Assembly: GCA_004762125.1 (NCBI GenBank) | Contig: SIHQ01000006.1 | Location: forward strand, 1 to 64,000 | DNA from: Oceanospirillales bacterium | Lineage (GTDB): Bacteria; Pseudomonadota; Gammaproteobacteria; Pseudomonadales; Endozoicomonadaceae | Length of the DNA stretch: 64,000 nucleotides | Direction of reading: 5' to 3' | Part shown: one piece after another, positions 61,198 to 64,000 of the stretch | How positions within the stretch are numbered: the first letter of the stretch is position 1 | Layout of the letters: every line of letters starts with the position of its first letter | Notes under the pieces: model-generated | The model's database searches: none | Told to the model about the DNA's origin: nothing | What the model saw: only the letters and a program-made list of their open reading frames with translations | Made by a program: the position numbers and the translations under genes

Positions 61198-63096
61198 ATG
61201 TTTAAACCTATTCTTTGTATAGCTGTTATCGCATCGTTATGCCCTCTCTTATGGGCTGAAACTCCTGACACCCCTGATATCACTGATACTCCTGTCGTTC
61301 AAGAGCCCGAAGCCGGGAGTTTGCCGACCTCATCATTCGTGGGGAAAGGGTATTCCAGTGACCGATTACAAGACATCAGTTTCTCCTGCCTGAATGCCGG
61401 AATACAAAATTTCAAAGGTGCGTCTGAATCGACCATCAATTTTGGCAGCCAAATGAGCTTTGATGACATTCAACGAGCCTTGAATATCGACCTCTCTGCC
61501 AGCGGCAGTTATGATATTTTTACCGCTAATGCCGCTGTTAGCTTTGCCAGAACAGTTAAAGAAACTCAATTATCACAGTCTTATTATTTTGTCCAGAAGA
61601 TCATACTACCCGCTTTGGTCTACTCTCCCACAGAATACGGCGTAAATGCACTCAACTCTGTAGGTACTGATGCATACGAAGCTGGCCCGGATAACTTTCG
61701 TCTTACCTGTGGCGATAGCTATACACAGGAAATACGTTACGGTGCCGGGCTGTTCGTTGCCATTAAAGTCAAATTCGGTAGTATCTTTGATCGTACCGCT
61801 TTTAATGCCAGCACCAGTCTGAAAGTCGCCAGCATTGCGAGCATACTTGCTTCTATTCAGGCTGAAACCAGTAATAAGCAATTTAACGGCAGCCTTGAGG
61901 TAATAGTTTTCCAGCGAGGTGGTGAACCTCGCAGAGTTGCCAAGGTATTCAGTAAAGGTGTAGAGGGCTACCATATTACTACTTGTAGTTTTGAAAATAC
62001 TGAAGCCTGTCAAAATATTCTTTCGGGAATTATTAGCTACGCCGCTGATGATTTCAGTAAACAGCTCTTGTTTGAGGGCGGTAAGATTAATGGTCATGCT
62101 TACGTGATGGGCCAAGATTTCAAGCCTTATGAACAGCTTGGCCTTGAGGTTGGTGACAGTGTTGTTTCATCAGATACATTAGGCGCACGTCGTCGTCTTG
62201 GTGAAATGTTTGAGCAATCTAACCAGCAGAAAGAATTCATTCACCATTTACTATACTCCCAGATTAGGCCCTTCCTGACTCTTAACTCAAGTGAACAGCT
62301 GAAAGATGCCAAGAGGGCATTGAAAGGTAATATCAACCTTTTGAGAAGTCCAAGCCATGGTGTCATTCGTTGCTACAACTTCCCTGAGACCTGCGTGGAA
62401 ACAGAAGCAAGTATAAGGGAGAGCCTGTCACCTGTTGATCAAACGGTTATTGACACTTTTAAGCAAGCGTATACCTTCCTCAATGCAGCCAATAATCCGG
62501 GTTATGCTCTTCCTATTGGTGATGAAATGTATACCTATTACTATCCCAATAACGACATGTCATCTTTGACAAACACTGCGTCTATCAAGGTTCAGGATGA
62601 AAGCTTGAAAATATTCGGAGACAACCAAGGGCTCTCTGTTTCTGGTGATCTGAAGAGTATCAGTCCGGATCTGTACACAGGTGACTTAACTGTAAATGAC
62701 AAAACGAATCGATACATCTATAGACGGACTGATAACCCTATTTTTCTCGATACAAATGTTGAATATTGCTACGACATCATCTTGAAGAATACCGGAATAT
62801 ACCTCCTTTCCCACGAGGCAGAAGACAATCCGCCAAGTTGTGGTGGAGAAATTGACTCCACAATGCACAAAGGTGATATCACCAGTTTTCGGCTAGCACC
62901 GGGTACTAAGCTCAAACTGAATGCAGAGGGAGGACGCAGCACTGAAATAACAGCCAACCAGAGTGGTACAATAAAATGTTCCGGGACTACTTTGATCGGT
63001 TTCAAATGCAGATGGCAGAACGGTGATGATGATGATGATGTCGATGTCGATGTCGATGTCGATGTCGATGTCGATGTCGAACATGTCGAGCTTTAG
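61198..63096 (+). CDS. Secreted protein, possibly pore-forming-like; unknown function
   Basis: A 632-aa protein with a signal peptide (CIAVIASLCPLLWA, cleaved before ETPDTP). After an acidic Thr/Pro linker it has a domain with SYDIFTANAAVSFARTVKETQLSQSYYFVQKI and TCGDSYTQEIRYGAGLFVAIKVKF, recalling the Gly-rich central strands of MACPF/cytolysin-like proteins; the match is weak. The C-terminal part looks beta-rich (repeated TGDLTVNDKTNRYIY, DNPIFLDTNVEYCYD) and includes paired Cys. It ends in an Asp-Asp run and (DV)n encoded by GATGTC repeats. No adjacent secretion genes were seen. Toxin function is only a possibility. Confidence 0.6.
   Translation: MFKPILCIAVIASLCPLLWAETPDTPDITDTPVVQEPEAGSLPTSSFVGKGYSSDRLQDISFSCLNAGIQNFKGASESTINFGSQMSFDDIQRALNIDLSASGSYDIFTANAAVSFARTVKETQLSQSYYFVQKIILPALVYSPTEYGVNALNSVGTDAYEAGPDNFRLTCGDSYTQEIRYGAGLFVAIKVKFGSIFDRTAFNASTSLKVASIASILASIQAETSNKQFNGSLEVIVFQRGGEPRRVAKVFSKGVEGYHITTCSFENTEACQNILSGIISYAADDFSKQLLFEGGKINGHAYVMGQDFKPYEQLGLEVGDSVVSSDTLGARRRLGEMFEQSNQQKEFIHHLLYSQIRPFLTLNSSEQLKDAKRALKGNINLLRSPSHGVIRCYNFPETCVETEASIRESLSPVDQTVIDTFKQAYTFLNAANNPGYALPIGDEMYTYYYPNNDMSSLTNTASIKVQDESLKIFGDNQGLSVSGDLKSISPDLYTGDLTVNDKTNRYIYRRTDNPIFLDTNVEYCYDIILKNTGIYLLSHEAEDNPPSCGGEIDSTMHKGDITSFRLAPGTKLKLNAEGGRSTEITANQSGTIKCSGTTLIGFKCRWQNGDDDDDVDVDVDVDVDVDVEHVEL
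63028..63078 (+). repeat. GATGTC hexamer repeat at the end of the secreted protein gene
   Basis: A short GATGAT tract passes into about seven GATGTC units, encoding Asp-Asp then Val-Asp repeats. Unit length is a multiple of three, so changes in copy number alter tail length but not the reading frame. Confidence 0.9.
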
Positions 63097-63387
63097 CTTG
63101 GAGTTCGTAGGGTAAGCATTAAATCAAAAATGGGTCATGCCTCACATCCGTTGGAAATATTTCCTATCAAACCTGGTGTGTGAATTTTCTTAAGGAATGA
63201 CCACCGTCTGGTATTTTTGTGCAAACCAATTACACCAGACGGTGCCTGCCATGCTTATAAAAAAGTGGTTCATTACAGGTTTCAAAATGAAAGAGCTGAA
63301 ACAGGCTATTTGAGGTATAAAAACAGAACTCGAACCCGAACCCGAACCAAAAGAACCAAACCCGGATGAGTAACCGTCAGGATCTTG
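63097..63387. other. Intergenic region with an inverted repeat and a short coding remnant
   Basis: CACCGTCTGGT (63202-63212) is inverted as ACCAGACGGTG (63234-63244). A short frame from 63252 (MLIKKWFITGFKM) stops after 21 codons but continues in the same frame beyond the TGA into a Glu-Pro repeat (ELEPEPEPKEPNPDE, stop near 63373), so it may be a decayed small gene. No family recognised. Confidence 0.35.
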
Positions 63388-64000
63388 TTAGCTGGATGCT
63401 TCATCCACTAAGTTTTGGGTGCGAGTTTCAAAATCCGTCGCATCGTGTCGTTCATGCAACTGCTCTGATAACTCGCCCCAAGTGCGGTTTACCATTTTAC
63501 CACGTTGAACGGCAGGTCTTGTCTGAACGTCTTTGGCCCAACGAGTGACATGCTTATAAGACGCTGCATCAATAAATTCTGCTGCGCCATAAAGTCCACC
63601 TAATGCCAGCAAACCGTACCAGGGCCAGATAGCTATATCAGCAATAGTGTAATCATCACCACAAATAAAGCGGTTATCAGCCAACTGTCTATCCAACACA
63701 TCCAGCTGACGCTTAATTTCCATGGTAAAACGATTGATTGGGTATTCGTACTTTTCTGGCGCGTAAGCGTAGAAGTGACCAAAGCCTCCTCCCAGATAAG
63801 GTGCACTGCCCATCTGCCAAAATAGCCATGACAGACACTGAGCTCTTTCCACCGGGTCAGCAGGAATAAAGGCATTAAACTTTTCTGCTAAATAGAGAAG
63901 AATCGCTCCGGATTCAAAAACAGGAGTGGGTGTTTCTACACTGTGATCCACCAGTGCTGGAATTTTTGAGTTGGGATTAACCTCAACAAAGCCACTGCCA
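63388..64000 (-). CDS. Glutathione S-transferase, YghU/YfcG-like, 5' end beyond the window
   Basis: The frame is open to the right edge, reading FVEVNPNSKIPALVDHS at the edge (cis-Pro motif of the thioredoxin-like domain) and then PVFESGAILLYLAEKF, the YLGGGFGHFYAYAPEKYEYPINRF segment and DDYTIADIAIWPWYG typical of the YghU/YfcG group. These enzymes act as disulfide-bond reductases with glutathione. About 204 codons are visible, and the first 80 or so are missing. Its stop is at 63388. Confidence 0.85.
   Translation of the reverse strand, partial: GSGFVEVNPNSKIPALVDHSVETPTPVFESGAILLYLAEKFNAFIPADPVERAQCLSWLFWQMGSAPYLGGGFGHFYAYAPEKYEYPINRFTMEIKRQLDVLDRQLADNRFICGDDYTIADIAIWPWYGLLALGGLYGAAEFIDAASYKHVTRWAKDVQTRPAVQRGKMVNRTWGELSEQLHERHDATDFETRTQNLVDEASS

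Noticed and set aside
63202-63244. Inverted repeat considered as transposon ends
   Set aside because: Only 11 bp long with a 21-base loop and no gene inside; hairpin is sufficient.

Overview
The window looks like a chromosomal segment of a host-associated gammaproteobacterium. Endozoicomonas or a relative is my best guess: long low-complexity secreted proteins, a steroid-degradation gene set, palindromic intergenic repeats and scattered gene remnants fit that group. This is inferred from gene content only; there is no rRNA in the window. I saw no tRNA, CRISPR array, plasmid or phage core.

Layout. 0-0.9 kb: part of an IS607-type transposon (TnpA, start of TnpB) and a small unknown gene. 0.9-3.1 kb: formaldehyde detoxification (frmA) with a divergent LysR regulator. 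3.2-6.3 kb: a KshA-like Rieske oxygenase divergent from a GMC oxidoreductase. 6.3-8.1 kb: a small lipoprotein and decayed fragments of ptsP and of the 4-hydroxy-2-oxoacid aldolase gene. 8.2-13.2 kb: a 1658-aa repeat-rich secreted or envelope protein. 13.2-17.0 kb: meta-cleavage operon (hydrolase, hydratase, acylating aldehyde dehydrogenase, aldolase). 17.2-26.2 kb: an SDR, then a complete reductive pyrimidine-catabolism locus (RutR-like regulator, ureidopropionase, dihydropyrimidinase, PreT/PreA, NCS1 permease). 26.6-29.2 kb: membrane protein, PhyH-like oxygenase, TetR regulator and Mpo1-like protein. 29.3-30.5 kb: unknown Ser-rich protein. 30.7-36.8 kb: steroid-nucleus operon (two acyl-CoA dehydrogenases, IpdF-like SDR, MaoC hydratase, thiolase, ketosteroid isomerase, SnoaL-like protein). 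36.9-42.3 kb: secreted unknown, DUF1214-like protein, sulfotransferase, SRPBCC protein and GST. 42.4-46.8 kb: a 1469-aa secreted protein with host-like short motifs. 47-49.1 kb: methyltransferase-like and DHH proteins. 49.3-52.2 kb: cysD-cysNC. 52.5-56.6 kb: TetR, small unknowns, DCC protein, IpdC-like flavoenzyme and nitroreductase. 57.2-60.5 kb: cytochrome P450, GST, and a rearrangement scar joining SDR and aldehyde dehydrogenase fragments. 60.7-64 kb: transposase remnant, a large secreted protein and a YghU-like GST cut by the window edge.

How it fits together. Ring opening (KshA), cleavage of the ring-A product (HsaD/E/G/F-like enzymes), isomerisation (KSI) and C/D-ring (HIP) breakdown (IpdF, FadE30-type dehydrogenases, thiolase, IpdC) are parts of one steroid pathway, spread over several transcription units. 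The extradiol dioxygenase, 3-ketosteroid dehydrogenase, KshB reductase and IpdAB are not in the window. Four near-identical 18-bp palindromes with consensus WTCGTYCRARYRGACGAW, plus one degenerate copy, lie in front of exactly these units, so I propose one steroid regulon. A second operator pair (GGAAACAnnGTTTCC) links a TetR gene to the membrane protein-PhyH operon. cysD/cysNC supply PAPS, the co-substrate of the sulfotransferase family. The most unusual material is the large secreted proteins, the intergenic palindrome families, and a small gene interrupted by a three-copy 11-bp repeat that would be in frame with two copies.
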